NCBI GenBank assembly: GCA_002340305.1
Contig: DDLU01000079.1
Span: forward strand, 1-13,094
Reading direction: 5' to 3'
Source of the DNA: Desulfovibrio sp. UBA2564
Lineage (GTDB): Bacteria; Desulfobacterota; Desulfovibrionia; Desulfovibrionales; Desulfovibrionaceae
DNA: 13,094 nt
Made by a program: the position numbers and the translations under genes. Below, in pieces: positions 13,073-13,094 of this stretch (the stretch's first letter is position 1; each line of letters starts with the position of its first letter). The notes beneath the pieces were generated by a model. It made no database searches, was not told the DNA's origin, and saw only the letters and a list, made by a program, of their open reading frames with translations.

Positions 13073-13094
13073 TGGCGGAGCCGACGAGACTCGA
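13073..13094 (-). tRNA. 3' end of a tRNA gene, probably tRNA-Ser (partial)
   Basis: On the minus strand the last 22 bases read as the end of a tRNA: part of a T-loop (TCGAGT), the 3' strand of the T-stem (CTCGT), the 3' strand of the acceptor stem (CGGCTCC), discriminator G and an encoded CCA at 13075-13073. A perfect terminator follows. The gene should begin with GGAGCCG outside the window. Discriminator G with an acceptor stem starting GGAG fits tRNA-Ser best, but the anticodon is not visible, so the amino acid is an inference. Confidence 0.72.

Overview
This window looks like chromosomal DNA of a motile, anaerobic or microaerophilic Gram-negative bacterium. The gene content fits a marine Desulfovibrio-type organism: a stand-alone bacteriohemerythrin, two large periplasm-sensing chemoreceptors, a periplasmic BMP-type binding protein next to a membrane sensor, a TonB-dependent receptor with an AraC-type regulator, and moderate G+C. 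The taxonomic guess is inference from gene content and style only. No transposase, phage gene or CRISPR array is visible.

Left part (1-3850). On the minus strand a periplasmic BMP/PnrA-family binding protein (675-1664) is followed after 49 bases by the N-terminal half of a two-pass membrane sensor with a HAMP domain (625 to beyond base 1). Together they look like a binding-protein/sensor pair rather than part of an ABC importer. After a 440-base stretch without a supported gene come three plus-strand genes: a bacteriohemerythrin with all seven iron ligands, then an alkyltransferase-like (ATL) DNA repair protein and an aldo/keto reductase 17 bases apart. A hairpin at 3820-3850 separates these from the convergent chemoreceptor.

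Middle part (3874-9364). Two paralogous methyl-accepting chemotaxis proteins (713 and 715 residues) lie in tandem on the minus strand, each with its own terminator and upstream region. Both keep most of the amino-acid-binding signature of dCache domains but carry Trp where the YxD element has Asp, so they may sense related but different ligands. A small YjdM/PhnA zinc-ribbon protein follows, with its own promoter and terminator, and then a decayed short-chain dehydrogenase fragment.

Right part (9490-13094). A complete TonB-dependent outer-membrane receptor (9596-11710) lies downstream of an AraC/PchR-like regulator that has lost its N-terminal domain. Head-to-head with that regulator, and overlapping it, is the C-terminal half of a DUF4198-like periplasmic protein. 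Both genes lose recognisable sequence at the same point (about 12440-12470), which looks like the scar of one deletion that removed the divergent promoter region and both 5' ends. The receptor may therefore have lost its normal regulator. The module is bracketed by two closely similar terminator hairpins in the same orientation (9492-9531 and 13024-13060). The second directly follows the 3' end of a tRNA gene, probably tRNA-Ser, on the minus strand at the window edge.
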